Source: Amorphoplanes digitatis (GTDB lineage: Bacteria; Actinomycetota; Actinomycetes; Mycobacteriales; Micromonosporaceae). From it: DNA of 64,000 bases. The translations under genes and the position numbers were made by a program. The stretch lies in NCBI RefSeq assembly GCF_014205335.1, contig NZ_JACHNH010000001.1, positions 7,558,501 to 7,622,500 on the forward strand, read 5' to 3'. The notes beneath the pieces were generated by a model. It ran no database searches. It worked only from the letters and a program-made list of their open reading frames with translations, and was not told the DNA's origin. Below are positions 1-8,205 of this stretch, one piece after another; the stretch's first letter is position 1, and each line of letters begins with the position of its first letter.

Positions 1-678
1 CGCAACCCGTTCGGCATCGTCTTCTCCATGGTCCAGCCGCTGGTCTTCCTCGGCCTGTTCGCGCCGCTGCTGCCCGACGACCTGGCGCTCCAGTGGTTCG
101 TGCCCGGCATCGTGGTGATGTCCTGCCTGTTCGGCACGTCGATGACCGGCTCGAACCTGCTCTTCGAGATACAGACCGGCTCGCACGAGCGGATGCTCGT
201 CACGCCCCTGCGCCGCCCCGCGCTGCTGATCGGGCGCGCGCTCAAGGAGATCGTGCCGGTGATCGCCCAGGCGGCGGTGATCGTGGCGATCTGCCTGCCG
301 TTCGGCTTCGAGCTGCACCTCGGCGGCGCGCTGCTCGGCCTCGCCATCCTGTGCGTCTTCTGCCTGGGGCTCGGCGCCCTGTCGTACACGCTGGCGCTGG
401 CCGCGAAGAACCAGGAGTGGCTCTTCTGGACCGTGCAGCAGACGCTGCTCTTCCCCCTGCTGCTGCTCGCCGGCATGCTACTGCCGGTCTCGGCCGGACC
501 GGGCTGGTTGCAGACCCTGTCGAAGTGGAACCCGCTCACCTATGTGGTCGACGCGGAGCGCGCACTCTTCGGCGGCGACGTCTGGGCGACGACGACGGTG
601 ACCGGCGCGGTCGCCGCGACCGGCGTCGGCGCGGTTGGCCTGCTCGTCGGTGTCCGGGCGATGAAGCGCTCCGACTGA
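1..678 (+). CDS. ABC-2 type transporter permease, 5' end outside window
   Basis: This is the membrane subunit of an ABC-2 exporter (drug or lipid efflux type), cut by the window edge. The reading frame is open from base 1, so the first visible ATG at position 28 is probably internal. About 225 residues are visible. They contain five or six hydrophobic segments and the family-typical stretches 'SGSNLLFEIQTG'-like (here TGSNLLFEIQTGSHERML) followed by a central pair of helices, and near the C-terminus 'WLQTLSKWNPLTYVVDAERALF', which is the conserved ABC-2 ending with the NP-x-TY motif. The partner ATPase should lie upstream, outside the window. The permease assignment is secure; the substrate is unknown. 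Confidence 0.85.
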   Translation, partial: RNPFGIVFSMVQPLVFLGLFAPLLPDDLALQWFVPGIVVMSCLFGTSMTGSNLLFEIQTGSHERMLVTPLRRPALLIGRALKEIVPVIAQAAVIVAICLPFGFELHLGGALLGLAILCVFCLGLGALSYTLALAAKNQEWLFWTVQQTLLFPLLLLAGMLLPVSAGPGWLQTLSKWNPLTYVVDAERALFGGDVWATTTVTGAVAATGVGAVGLLVGVRAMKRSD

Positions 679-862
679 TCGCACCGGGCGGAGTACCGGA
701 CCGGCCCACTTGCCACCGCGTGCAGATCATGGAAACTGGACGGGATTCGCGCCCCGCGGATCCTCCTCCGGGCGCCGCGGCGCCGGACTGTGCGGCGCGG
801 GGCGGCGCGGAACGGTTACCGTCGTTCCCGCATGTGCTGCGAGCGACGGGGGACCACGGGCG

Positions 863-1966
863 ATGTTCGGGCGAGGGCGGCGCGAGGTGCCGCTGATCCC
901 GCGTACGTTCGGCCGGCTGATAGAGGGCCTGAACCGGCCCCGGCGCGCGATCCCGCAGGCGCGGCGCGAAAATCCCGATGCCGTCGTCGACTGCGCCGTC
1001 TATCACGACGGGACCAGGCGGCCCGGGCCGGTGCACTACGCCGACGCCGCCCGGCGGGCACACCGCCAGCGCGACGCCTTCGTGTGGCTCGGCCTGCACG
1101 AGCCCGACGAGGCCACCATGGCCGACATCGCCCGGGTCTTCGGGCTGCACGAACTCACCGCCGAGCAGGCCGCCGCCGCCGGGCACCGGCCGGCCGCCGA
1201 GACGCTCGGCGACGTCACCCGGCTGGTGCTGCGGACCGCGCGCTACGTCGAGCACCAGGAGCTCACCGCCACCTCCGAGGTGGTCGACACCGGCGACGTC
1301 ACCGTGCTGATCGGGCCGCGGTTCGTGATCACCGTCCGGCACGGCGCCGCCGGGGCGCTCAAGCCGGTACGCGAGGAGCTCGAGCAGCGGCCCGCCCTGC
1401 TCGCACAGGGCCCGTGGGCGGTCGCGTACGCGGTGTGCAGCCGCATGGTCGACCTCTACCTCGACGTCGCCGGGCACGTCGAGCACGACCTGGAGGCCCT
1501 CGAAGAGGTCGCCTTCTCCGCGAGCAAGCCGCCGGACATCGCGCACATCTACCAGCTCAAGCGGGAGATGGTCGAGTTCAAGCGTGCCGTGATACCCCTG
1601 CAAGAGCCGTTGCAACGGCTGCTCGACCGCGGCGTCGTGCCGGCGGAGCTCCAGCCGTACCTGATCGACCTGCGCGGGCGGCTCGCCCGGGCCGTCGACC
1701 GGGTCGCCGGCTTCGACGACCTGCTCAACTCGATCCTCCAGGCGCGGCTGGCGCAGGTCTCGGTCGACCAGAACAATGACATGCGCAAGATCGCTTCATG
1801 GGCGGCGATCGCGGCCGTGCAGACCGCCATCGCCGGGGTCTACGGCATGAACTTCGAATACATGCCGGAGCTGCAATGGCGGTACGGCTACCTCGGCGCG
1901 CTGCTGCTGATGGCCACCGCCGCCGTGCTGCTGCACCGCAGGCTGAAGAAGGCGGGTTGGCTGTGA
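863..1966 (+). CDS. CorA-family divalent cation transporter
   Basis: A CorA-type magnesium (or cobalt/nickel) channel of the inner membrane, 367 residues with the ATG at 863. A longer frame exists upstream, but its first 51 residues are low-complexity and carry no domain. The N-terminal 250 residues form the cytoplasmic alpha/beta funnel. A long helix follows (KREMVEFKRAVIPLQEPLQ) and then two C-terminal membrane segments. The signature loop between them reads YGMNFEYMPEL, that is the GMN motif plus the (M/L)PE(L) extension of CorA. The basic tail HRRLKKAGWL is typical. Its last four bases overlap the start of the next gene (GTGA), so the two are probably co-translated. Metal preference cannot be read from the sequence. 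Confidence 0.9.
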   Translation: MFGRGRREVPLIPRTFGRLIEGLNRPRRAIPQARRENPDAVVDCAVYHDGTRRPGPVHYADAARRAHRQRDAFVWLGLHEPDEATMADIARVFGLHELTAEQAAAAGHRPAAETLGDVTRLVLRTARYVEHQELTATSEVVDTGDVTVLIGPRFVITVRHGAAGALKPVREELEQRPALLAQGPWAVAYAVCSRMVDLYLDVAGHVEHDLEALEEVAFSASKPPDIAHIYQLKREMVEFKRAVIPLQEPLQRLLDRGVVPAELQPYLIDLRGRLARAVDRVAGFDDLLNSILQARLAQVSVDQNNDMRKIASWAAIAAVQTAIAGVYGMNFEYMPELQWRYGYLGALLLMATAAVLLHRRLKKAGWL

Positions 1967-2469
1967 CGATCGCGGAGCCCGAGGAACGCTGGGCCGCCCT
2001 CGGCCGACGGGCCTGCGTGGTGCTGGCGCCCCTGTTCCTCGAGATCGAGCACGTCGGCAGCACCGCGGTGCCCGGCCTGCCGGCGAAGCCCATCATCGAC
2101 CTGATGGCCAGCGTCGATCACCTCGACGACGTGAACAACCAGACCCTGGCGACGTACGGCTACCAGGCGGTGCGCTCCGACATGCCGGCGCGCCTCTTCT
2201 ACCGGCGCGAGGACTACGACAGCACGGGCTACCACCTGCACGTGGTGACCGCCGAGAGCTGGCCGACCCGCAACGAGCGGCTGCTGCGCGACCACCTGCT
2301 CGCGCATCCCGCGGACCGCGAGCGCTACGCGGCCCTCAAGCGCGAGCTGATGGACCGCTACGGTCCCGGCGACGCGTATACGCAGGGTAAGACCGAACTG
2401 ATCCAGGAGCTGACCGACGCCGCCCGCGCGGCCCGGGGCCTACCCTCGGTGCCGGTCTGGGAGCAGTAG
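1963..2469 (+). CDS. GrpB/UPF0157 family nucleotidyltransferase-fold protein
   Basis: A 168-residue GrpB-like protein of the nucleotidyltransferase superfamily. The GTG start at 1963 overlaps the CorA stop (GTGA), which implies translational coupling. Family marks are 'IEHVGSTAVPGLPAKPIIDLM', containing the GST-x-V-PGL-x-KPIID core, and 'YHLHVV', 'ERLLRDHLLAHP' and 'KTELIQELTDAAR' at the expected spacing. The GS-(T/x)...D pattern corresponds to the catalytic strand of minimal nucleotidyltransferases. The biochemical substrate of this family is unsettled. The link with the upstream metal transporter is positional only. Confidence 0.85.
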   Translation: MTIAEPEERWAALGRRACVVLAPLFLEIEHVGSTAVPGLPAKPIIDLMASVDHLDDVNNQTLATYGYQAVRSDMPARLFYRREDYDSTGYHLHVVTAESWPTRNERLLRDHLLAHPADRERYAALKRELMDRYGPGDAYTQGKTELIQELTDAARAARGLPSVPVWEQ

Positions 2470-2700
2470 GTCACGCTGCGTGCCCGCACCCGTACCCAGC
2501 ATCGGACGTTGCGGCCGTGACCAGGCATAACGCCTGAGGTCCCACTAGTCACAGAACTCCACCGAACGGTCACGGACCCGTCAACCGGTCCGCATGATCT
2601 CCACTCCGGACAGGTCCCGAGTGTGCACCGCTCTGCCGTGGCAGCCGAACACGCAAGGTAACTACCGTTTGGTTTCGATCACTGCACTGGGGGCTGCTGG

Positions 2701-5286
2701 GTGGAGAGCACGGTTACCGAGGCCGAACCGCGGAGCCTGGACGCCGGTGCCGAGAGGCCCGGCCGCGCCGGCCTCGTGGCCGCCCTGCGAGGGCATCTGG
2801 ATCTGTTCCTGAACGCCGGTTCGCTGATGGCGACGACCGCGATCACCTCGCTGTTCGGCTTCGCGTACTGGTGGCTCGCCGCCCGGAGCGCGCCCGCCGA
2901 GGCCGTCGGTCAGGCCTCCGCGGCCGTCTCGGCGATGACGCTGATCGGCACGATCGGGATGTTCGGCATGGGCACCATGCTGATCTCCGACCTGCCGGCG
3001 CTGCGCGGCCGCAAATGGGAGCTGATCTCCACCTGCCTGCTGGTCGCCGGCGGCGCCGCCACGGCGGGCGGCCTCGTCTACGTGGCGCTCGCGCACCTGG
3101 CCATCCCCGGCCTCCAGCACGCGCTCGGCGGCACGGCCGCCACCGTGCTGCTGGTCTTCGGCATCGCGCTGAACGCGATGACGCTGGTCCTGGACGAGGC
3201 CCTGGTCGGCCTGCTCCAGGGTCCGATGCAGCTGATGCGCAACGCCTGGTTCTCGGTGATCAAGCTGGTCCTGCTCGGCGCCCTCGCCGTGCTGCCGCTC
3301 ACCCTCACCGGCGGCGAGCTGCTGCTCACCTGGATCGCCGGCATGGTCGCGTCGGTCGCGATCCTCGCTCGCGCCCTGCGGCGCAAGGGCGCGATCGATT
3401 CGGTACGCCCACGAGCGTCGCTGCTGCGCGGCCGGGGCCGGTCGACGTTCGACCACAACCTGCTGAACCTGGCCACCTACCTGCCGCGCGCGGCGCTGCC
3501 GCTGGTCGTCACCGCGGTGCTGTCGGCCGAGGCGAACGCGTCCTTCTACACCGCCTTCATGGTGCTGTCGTTCCTCGCCATGGTCCCGGGCAACGTCGCG
3601 CTCACGCTCTTCGCGGTGGCCAGCGGCGACAAGGCCGCGCTGCGCTCCAAGGTCCGGATGGGCCTGCTCATCTGCCTCGGCGTCGGCCTGCCGGCCTCGC
3701 TCGTGGTGGTCTTCGCCGCGAAGCCGATCATGGGTCTCTTCGGCGCGGGCTACGCGGAGAGCGCCGGCACCGCGCTGACCATCCTGGCGCTGACCTACCT
3801 GCCGTTCGTCTTCCACCACTTCTTCCTGGCGATCTCGCGGGTGCAGGGCCGGGTCCGCGGCGCCGGCATCTTCTCGGTCTTCGCCGGCGCCGCCGAACTC
3901 GCCGCCGCCTGGTACGGCGGCAGCCGCGGCAGCCTCACCGAACTCGTCACCTGGGTGGCGCTCGTGATGGCCGCCGAGACCGTGCTTGTCGCGCCGACCG
4001 TGCTCCGGGTCGTCTTCGCCCGCACACCTCTGGAGGAGAACATCATGGCCACCACCAGCCTGACCCTGCGCGAGCGCGCCTGGCTTCCACTGGAGTACAT
4101 CCGGACCGTCGGCCCGCTGACCGGCGTCACCGCCGAGCGGCTGCGGAACGCGCTGATCGGGCTGCACGCCGCCGACCCGACCCACCGGGCCGTGTCGCGG
4201 CTCGACCGCTCCGGGGCACGGTGGGAGCACATGGACGCGGCGGCGTTCGCCGCCTACGTCCGCGAGGCCGTCACCGACCTCGGCGACGGGCCGGTCGACT
4301 TCGACGCGATGACCCGGGAGCTACAGGCGGAGCAGCGGGCACACCACCCCGTACGGATCCTGGCCGGCGGCGGCTACGTCGCGATGAAGGTGGCGCACGC
4401 GTACGGCGACGCCGGTCCGGTCAACACGCTGCTGCGGGAGCTCGTCCGCGCGGCCGGCGAGGAGCGGGCGGCGACGATCGCCCCGTCCACGCGGCACCGC
4501 CTGGCGCTGCCCAAGGCCTGGTGGAAGCAGTTCGGCACCAAGCCGGGCCGCTGGCGGGAGGGGCTGAGCTTCGCCCGGCCGCCGCACCAGGAGTCGTCCG
4601 CGACCCGGCCCTGGACCGCGAGCCTGACCGTCGAGACCGCCCGCTCCGCCGACGTGCTGGGCAAGATGCGGGCGTGGCGCGACGAGTACTCGCCGGGTGT
4701 CACCACGTCGGCGATCACGTTCGCGGCCTTCACCGCGGCGCTGCGGGAGCTGGGGCTGAACCCGGACGAGTCCGGTGGCACGTTCCTTGCCGACGCCCGC
4801 CGGTACGTGGACAAGGGCGTCAGCATCGACAGCAACTTCTGCATGGGCCCGTACCTGAGCCCGCCGAGCCTGACCGACCCGCAGGCGATTCACACCACGC
4901 TCAAGGCGGAGCTGGCCACCGGCCGGATCCTGACCATGATGCTGCTGCGCGAGGGCAAGATCGCGGTGACCGGGGCGCCGGGCCTGCCGGATCCGTACCC
5001 GGCCGAGGCGCCGATCGAGCCGCGGCCCCGGCTGACGTTCAGCAACCAGGGGCGGCACGACGTGCTGGCGGACCTGCCCTGGGCGGGCGACGTCGCCGGC
5101 CGGGTGAACCAGAGCGTGCCGACGCTCAACGGGCCAGAGGGCATCACGCTCACCACGTCCGAGATGGGCGGGGTGCTGCACCTGGAGGCGACGTTCCACG
5201 CCTCCACCTACGACCCGGCCGTGGTGGCCCGGGCGCTGCGGCTGGTCTGCACCGACCCGGCCGCGCTGATCATGGCGACCCGCTGA
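2701..5286 (+). CDS. Flippase-like membrane domain fused to condensation/acyltransferase-fold domain
   Basis: An 861-residue protein starting with GTG at 2701 (GGGGG-rich Shine-Dalgarno region just upstream). Residues about 35-445 form a 12- to 14-helix membrane domain of the MATE/Wzx polysaccharide-flippase type. Residues about 450-861 are soluble and resemble a CoA-dependent acyltransferase or NRPS condensation fold, with an HxxxD-like site in VAHAYGDAGPV (near residue 565) and a late 'LTFSNQGRHD' strand. An in-frame ATG at 4045, preceded by AGGAG six bases upstream, lies exactly at the domain junction, so the C-terminal enzyme may also be made alone. Function is inferred: export of a lipid-linked glycan or glycolipid together with its acylation. 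The HxxxD assignment is by eye only. Confidence 0.65.
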   Translation: MESTVTEAEPRSLDAGAERPGRAGLVAALRGHLDLFLNAGSLMATTAITSLFGFAYWWLAARSAPAEAVGQASAAVSAMTLIGTIGMFGMGTMLISDLPALRGRKWELISTCLLVAGGAATAGGLVYVALAHLAIPGLQHALGGTAATVLLVFGIALNAMTLVLDEALVGLLQGPMQLMRNAWFSVIKLVLLGALAVLPLTLTGGELLLTWIAGMVASVAILARALRRKGAIDSVRPRASLLRGRGRSTFDHNLLNLATYLPRAALPLVVTAVLSAEANASFYTAFMVLSFLAMVPGNVALTLFAVASGDKAALRSKVRMGLLICLGVGLPASLVVVFAAKPIMGLFGAGYAESAGTALTILALTYLPFVFHHFFLAISRVQGRVRGAGIFSVFAGAAELAAAWYGGSRGSLTELVTWVALVMAAETVLVAPTVLRVVFARTPLEENIMATTSLTLRERAWLPLEYIRTVGPLTGVTAERLRNALIGLHAADPTHRAVSRLDRSGARWEHMDAAAFAAYVREAVTDLGDGPVDFDAMTRELQAEQRAHHPVRILAGGGYVAMKVAHAYGDAGPVNTLLRELVRAAGEERAATIAPSTRHRLALPKAWWKQFGTKPGRWREGLSFARPPHQESSATRPWTASLTVETARSADVLGKMRAWRDEYSPGVTTSAITFAAFTAALRELGLNPDESGGTFLADARRYVDKGVSIDSNFCMGPYLSPPSLTDPQAIHTTLKAELATGRILTMMLLREGKIAVTGAPGLPDPYPAEAPIEPRPRLTFSNQGRHDVLADLPWAGDVAGRVNQSVPTLNGPEGITLTTSEMGGVLHLEATFHASTYDPAVVARALRLVCTDPAALIMATR
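4034..4047 (+). promoter_or_regulatory. Internal Shine-Dalgarno and start codon at domain junction
   Basis: AGGAG at 4034-4038 followed six bases later by ATG at 4045, in frame with the surrounding gene and placed where the membrane domain ends and the acyltransferase-fold domain begins. This could give a second, soluble product of about 413 residues, or be a trace of two formerly separate genes. The site is seen in the sequence; its use is inferred. Confidence 0.5.
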
Positions 5287-5309
5287 TTCGAGGGGTCACC
5301 CAGACCGGT

Positions 5310-5350
5310 CCTTACGCGCGGTCGGCCGCCCCCGCCGGCCGCGCGTAAGG
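5310..5350. terminator. Hairpin terminator between convergent genes
   Basis: A 12-bp perfect stem (CCTTACGCGCGG at 5310-5321 and its complement at 5339-5350) plus an inner CGGC/GCCG extension around a C-rich loop. It lies between the stop of the flippase fusion (5286) and the stop of the leftward gene (5354), so it can serve both directions. There is no T-run, as is usual in actinomycetes. Confidence 0.7.
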
Positions 5351-5353
5351 ATC

Positions 5354-5809
5354 TCAGCGTTCGTGGTGGTCGGGGTCGCGCAGCACGGGGAGCAGGAACC
5401 AGTAGGTCCTGGCCTTCTCGACCGCGGCGCTGCCGCAGGTGTTGTAGCTCAGTGTCGCCTCGAGGGGCACCATCGTGTTCCGGTTGTAGTCCGCGTCCAC
5501 CTTGAACGCCGTGTAGTCGGGCCGGTCCGGCTTGAGGTCGGAGTCGCGCCGGAACGAGGTGTACGAGCCGGTGTTCTCCGGGTAGGTGACGCCGACGTGT
5601 TCGGCCCGGACGGTCACCTTGGCGTCACAGATCCTCGTGCCGGTGTCCCACCAGACTTTGATCCAGGTCGGCTGGTGCGCCATGACGACCTCGAGCCAGG
5701 GGACCACCGGGTTCGGACCGTGGTGCCCCGCGGCCGCCGGGGTCGCTGTCAGGGCTGTCGCCGCCAACACCGCGGCCGCCAGCACGCCGATTCGCCGGAT
5801 TCCGTTCAT
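5354..5809 (-). CDS. Small secreted protein, paralogue of the repeat-tailed neighbour
   Basis: A 151-residue exported protein of unknown function. The ATG at 5809 is preceded by GGAGG and starts a clear Sec signal peptide (MNGIRRIGVLAAAVLAATAL, cleavage near AAAG). The mature part (about 110 residues) has two cysteines, in 'RICDAKV' and 'YNTCG', probably a disulfide. The pattern W-x-x-x-W...RICD...VGV-x-YP...SF-R-x-DS...YNTCG matches the mature domain of the gene just upstream (5968-7125), so the two are tandem duplicates. This copy lacks the Gly/Gln tail. The domain is not recognised. An extracellular structural or binding role is plausible but unproven. Confidence 0.75.
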   Translation of the reverse strand: MNGIRRIGVLAAAVLAATALTATPAAAGHHGPNPVVPWLEVVMAHQPTWIKVWWDTGTRICDAKVTVRAEHVGVTYPENTGSYTSFRRDSDLKPDRPDYTAFKVDADYNRNTMVPLEATLSYNTCGSAAVEKARTYWFLLPVLRDPDHHER

Positions 5810-5967
5810 AAACCCTCCAAACGCCTTGAACAGCAATATTCCGCATGATATTGCGATCTTGGGCGCATAGAGATTGCTTTCGGAAAAGGCAAGAGCATGA
5901 CAAAACGCGTGGCCGGCCAGTTGGCCGACCGCGCGTTCGTCTATCGGTACTGCAAGGGCTTCAGCAA

Positions 5968-7125
5968 TTACCCACGCTGACCGCCACCCTGCTGACCGCC
6001 ACCCTGCTGACCGCCACCCTGCTGACCGCCACCCTGCTGACCGCCACCCTGCTGGCCCCCGCCCTGCTGACCGCCACCCTGCTGGCCCCCGCCCTGCTGA
6101 CCGCCACCCTGCTGGCCCCCGCCCTGCTGACCGCCACCCTGCTGGCCCCCGCCCTGCTGACCGCCACCCTGCTGGCCCCCGCCCTGCTGACCGCCACCCT
6201 GCTGGCCCCCGCCCTGCTGACCGCCACCCTGCTGGCCCCCGCCCTGCTGACCGCCACCCTGCTGGCCCCCGCCCTGCTGACCGCCACCCTGCTGACCCCC
6301 GCCCTGCTGACCGCCACCCTGCTGACCCCCGCCCTGCTGGCCCCCGCCCTGCTGACCCCCGCCCTGCTGACCGCCACCCTGCTGACCCCCGCCCTGCTGA
6401 CCGCCACCCTGCTGACCGCCACCCTGCTGACCGCCACCCTGCTGACCCCCGCCCTGCTGGCCCCCGCCCTGCTGACCGCCACCCTGCTGGCCCCCGCCCT
6501 GCTGGCCCCCGCCCGGGTGACCGCCACCCTGCTGGCCCCCGCCCGGGTGACCGCCACCCTGCTGGCCCCCGCCCGGGTGACCCCCGCCGCCCGGGAAGCC
6601 GCCGCCGCCCGGGTGGCCCCCGCCGCCCGGGAAGCCGCCGCCGCCGGGGTGGCCCCCGCCGCCCGGGTGGCCTCCGCCGGCGAACACGACGACCGGCATG
6701 GCCAGGTTGAACGACCTGCGCATCGTGCGGTCGCGCCGCCCGCAGTTGTCGTACTCGATGACGGCGGTCAGCCGCGCGATGCCGGAGCGACGGAACTGCG
6801 GGTTCACCAGGAACGTCGTGACGTCACTGCGTCCCGGGAACAGCGAGTCGCTCCGCGTGAAGGACGTGAACCGGCGCCCACCCGGGTAGCCCACGTACAC
6901 GCCGGGGCTGAAGACCCGGACCGCGACGTCGCAGATGCGGCGGTCGGTGGCCCAGCGGATGCCGACCCAGGTGGGCGAGAAGGCCCGGACGGTCCGGATC
7001 CCGTTGGAGACGGGCACCGGGCCACGCGGCGCCGCTTCCGCGGCGGTCGGCGCCACCAGCGACGCCATGCCGATGGTGGAAGCGGCGGCGGCCGCGAGGG
7101 CTCCGATTCGACGACCCTTGCTCAT
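5968..7125 (-). CDS. Secreted protein with long Gly/Gln pentapeptide-repeat tail
   Basis: A 385-residue exported protein. Residues 1-32 are a signal peptide. Residues about 35-145 are the same two-cysteine domain as the downstream neighbour (TWVGIRW...RRICDVAV...VGYPGG...SFTRSDS...YDNCG). From about residue 150 the chain is pure low complexity. A short part is made of GGHPGG and GGFPGG units, followed by roughly 38-40 pentapeptides of the type GGQQG, ending QRG. The tail is encoded by a nearly perfect 15-bp tandem repeat. Start ATG at 7125 is preceded by GGAGGATTTGGG. The tail is likely to be flexible, hydrated and length-variable. A role in matrix, adhesion or spacing at the cell surface is inference. 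The repeats may also hide assembly errors. Confidence 0.75.
   Translation of the reverse strand: MSKGRRIGALAAAAASTIGMASLVAPTAAEAAPRGPVPVSNGIRTVRAFSPTWVGIRWATDRRICDVAVRVFSPGVYVGYPGGRRFTSFTRSDSLFPGRSDVTTFLVNPQFRRSGIARLTAVIEYDNCGRRDRTMRRSFNLAMPVVVFAGGGHPGGGGHPGGGGFPGGGGHPGGGGFPGGGGHPGGGQQGGGHPGGGQQGGGHPGGGQQGGGQQGGGQQGGGQQGGGQQGGGQQGGGQQGGGQQGGGQQGGGQQGGGQQGGGQQGGGQQGGGQQGGGQQGGGQQGGGQQGGGQQGGGQQGGGQQGGGQQGGGQQGGGQQGGGQQGGGQQGGGQQGGGQQGGGQQGGGQQGGGQQGGGQQGGGQQGGGQQGGGQQGGGQQGGGQRG
5976..6590 (-). repeat. 15-bp tandem repeat (VNTR) coding a GGQQG tail
   Basis: Roughly 38-40 copies of a 15-bp unit, on the plus strand GACCGCCACCCTGCT or GGCCCCCGCCCTGCT. From about 6061 to 6300 the two variants alternate to give a perfect 30-bp higher-order unit repeated about eight times. 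This suggests recent unequal exchange or slippage. Since the unit is a multiple of three, copy-number change keeps the frame. Distal units become HPGGG and FPGGG codons. Confidence 0.95.
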
Positions 7126-7233
7126 CCCAAATCCTCCGAAGCTAGTCAGCTACCAGGCCTGACGGCCGGCATGACAAGGAGGCTATGGGACGTTTTTATC
7201 CGGAGACGCCGTTTAGGTGGCGTTTTGGGTGTT

Positions 7234-7719
7234 TCATAGCTTTTTGACCATTATATGGAGACCCACTAGTCCGTTCGTCCGATGATCAAATGCCTCCGGT
7301 ACGGTGCCGACGATCGTGAAGCCGAGCGCCCGCCAGAGGTGCACGGCGGGTGCGTTGCTCTCCACGACCGCGTTGAACTGAATGCTGTGGTAGCCCTCGC
7401 GACGCGCCCACTCGATGACGTACTCGCCCAGCGCCCGGCCGACACCGCGACCGTGCCGCTCGGGGTTGACCATGAAACTGCCGGTGGCCACGTGCGCGCC
7501 ACGCCCCGGCCGGTTCGGGCCCATCTTCGCCGAGCCGAGGATGTCGTCGCCCTCGACGGCCACGACGGTCAGCCCCGGCGGCGACTCCATCCACAGCGCC
7601 CGCGCGTCGTCCGAGCCGAGGCCGAGCGGATAGACGTACGTCTCGCCGGCCTCCACGATCCGCGACCAGAACGGGTAGATCCGGGCCCAGTCCTCCGGGG
7701 CCGCCTCTCTGATTTCCAT
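7234..7719 (-). CDS. GNAT family N-acetyltransferase
   Basis: A 161-residue GNAT acetyltransferase (start chosen at MEIREAAPEDW, 7719; another ATG lies four codons upstream). It has the usual fold order: the N-terminal 'IREAAPEDWARI', a central strand 'LGSAKMGPN', the acetyl-CoA loop 'RHGRGVGRALGEYVIEWARR' (R/Q-x-x-G-x-G/A motif A), then 'NAVVESNAPAVHLWRALGFTIVGTVPEAF' (motif B). The sequence resembles L-amino-acid or PAT-type acetyltransferases. Its substrate cannot be assigned. It stands alone between the secreted-protein pair and a divergent DUF2750 gene. Confidence 0.85.
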   Translation of the reverse strand: MEIREAAPEDWARIYPFWSRIVEAGETYVYPLGLGSDDARALWMESPPGLTVVAVEGDDILGSAKMGPNRPGRGAHVATGSFMVNPERHGRGVGRALGEYVIEWARREGYHSIQFNAVVESNAPAVHLWRALGFTIVGTVPEAFDHRTNGLVGLHIMVKKL

Positions 7720-7854
7720 GGCTGGGAACATACGGCGACATAGATCTCCGGCGCGCCCGAGCCCTCTCCGGCTAGTCGGATTTATGGGTTCAAACCATCT
7801 TCAACCCCCTGATAAGGGACGATAAGTGAAGTATCGGCTACAGAGGGGGATGGC

Positions 7855-8205
7855 ATGTCGCTCAGCGCGGCCCATTCGGCGGCGTTCCGCCGCGAGGTGC
7901 CCCAGGAACGCCGGGTCTGGTCGATCCGGGACACCGCCGGCTTCCCCGCGCCCCGGGACGCGACCGGGAACCGGGCCATGCCGTTCTGGTCCAAGCCGAC
8001 GCGGGCCGGGCGGGTGGTCGAGGCCGTCGCGGCGTACCAGGGCTTCGAGGTGGTGGAGATCCCCGTCCGCGACTGGCTCGACAGCTGGCTGCCCGGCCTG
8101 CGCCGCGACGGGCTGCTCGTCGGCGTGAACTGGGCCGGCGCGCTCGCGACCGGCTACGACGTGGCGCCCTCCCGGGTCGCCGGGTGGTTCGCCGAGCTGG
8201 ACTGA
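7855..8205 (+). CDS. DUF2750 family protein
   Basis: A 116-residue cytoplasmic protein of the DUF2750 type, whose role is unknown. Typical stretches are 'FRREVPQERRVWSIRDTAGF', 'MPFWSKPTRA' and the ending 'LLVGVNWAGALATGYDV'. A GAGGGGG ribosome site precedes two nearby ATG codons (7850 and 7855); only the second is in frame. Its last 52 bases overlap, tail to tail, the 3' end of the PBP-deacetylase gene on the other strand, so the two transcripts share complementary ends. Confidence 0.8.
   Translation: MSLSAAHSAAFRREVPQERRVWSIRDTAGFPAPRDATGNRAMPFWSKPTRAGRVVEAVAAYQGFEVVEIPVRDWLDSWLPGLRRDGLLVGVNWAGALATGYDVAPSRVAGWFAELD

Noticed and set aside
536-1615. Antisense frame under the CorA gene
   Set aside because: Low-complexity shadow; the plus strand carries the GMN motif and membrane helices.
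2662-4230. Large antisense open frame under the flippase gene
   Set aside because: Gln/Arg/Gly-rich composition with no hydrophobic or domain pattern; typical shadow of a GC-rich gene.
5976-6590. Tandem repeats as a CRISPR array
   Set aside because: There are no unique spacers; the 15-bp units are contiguous and coding.
5845-7239. Long plus-strand frame of repeated Leu-Leu-Thr-Ala-Thr through the VNTR
   Set aside because: Antisense of the GGQQG repeat. A 15-bp unit without stops keeps several frames open, and the minus-strand frame has the signal peptide and conserved domain.
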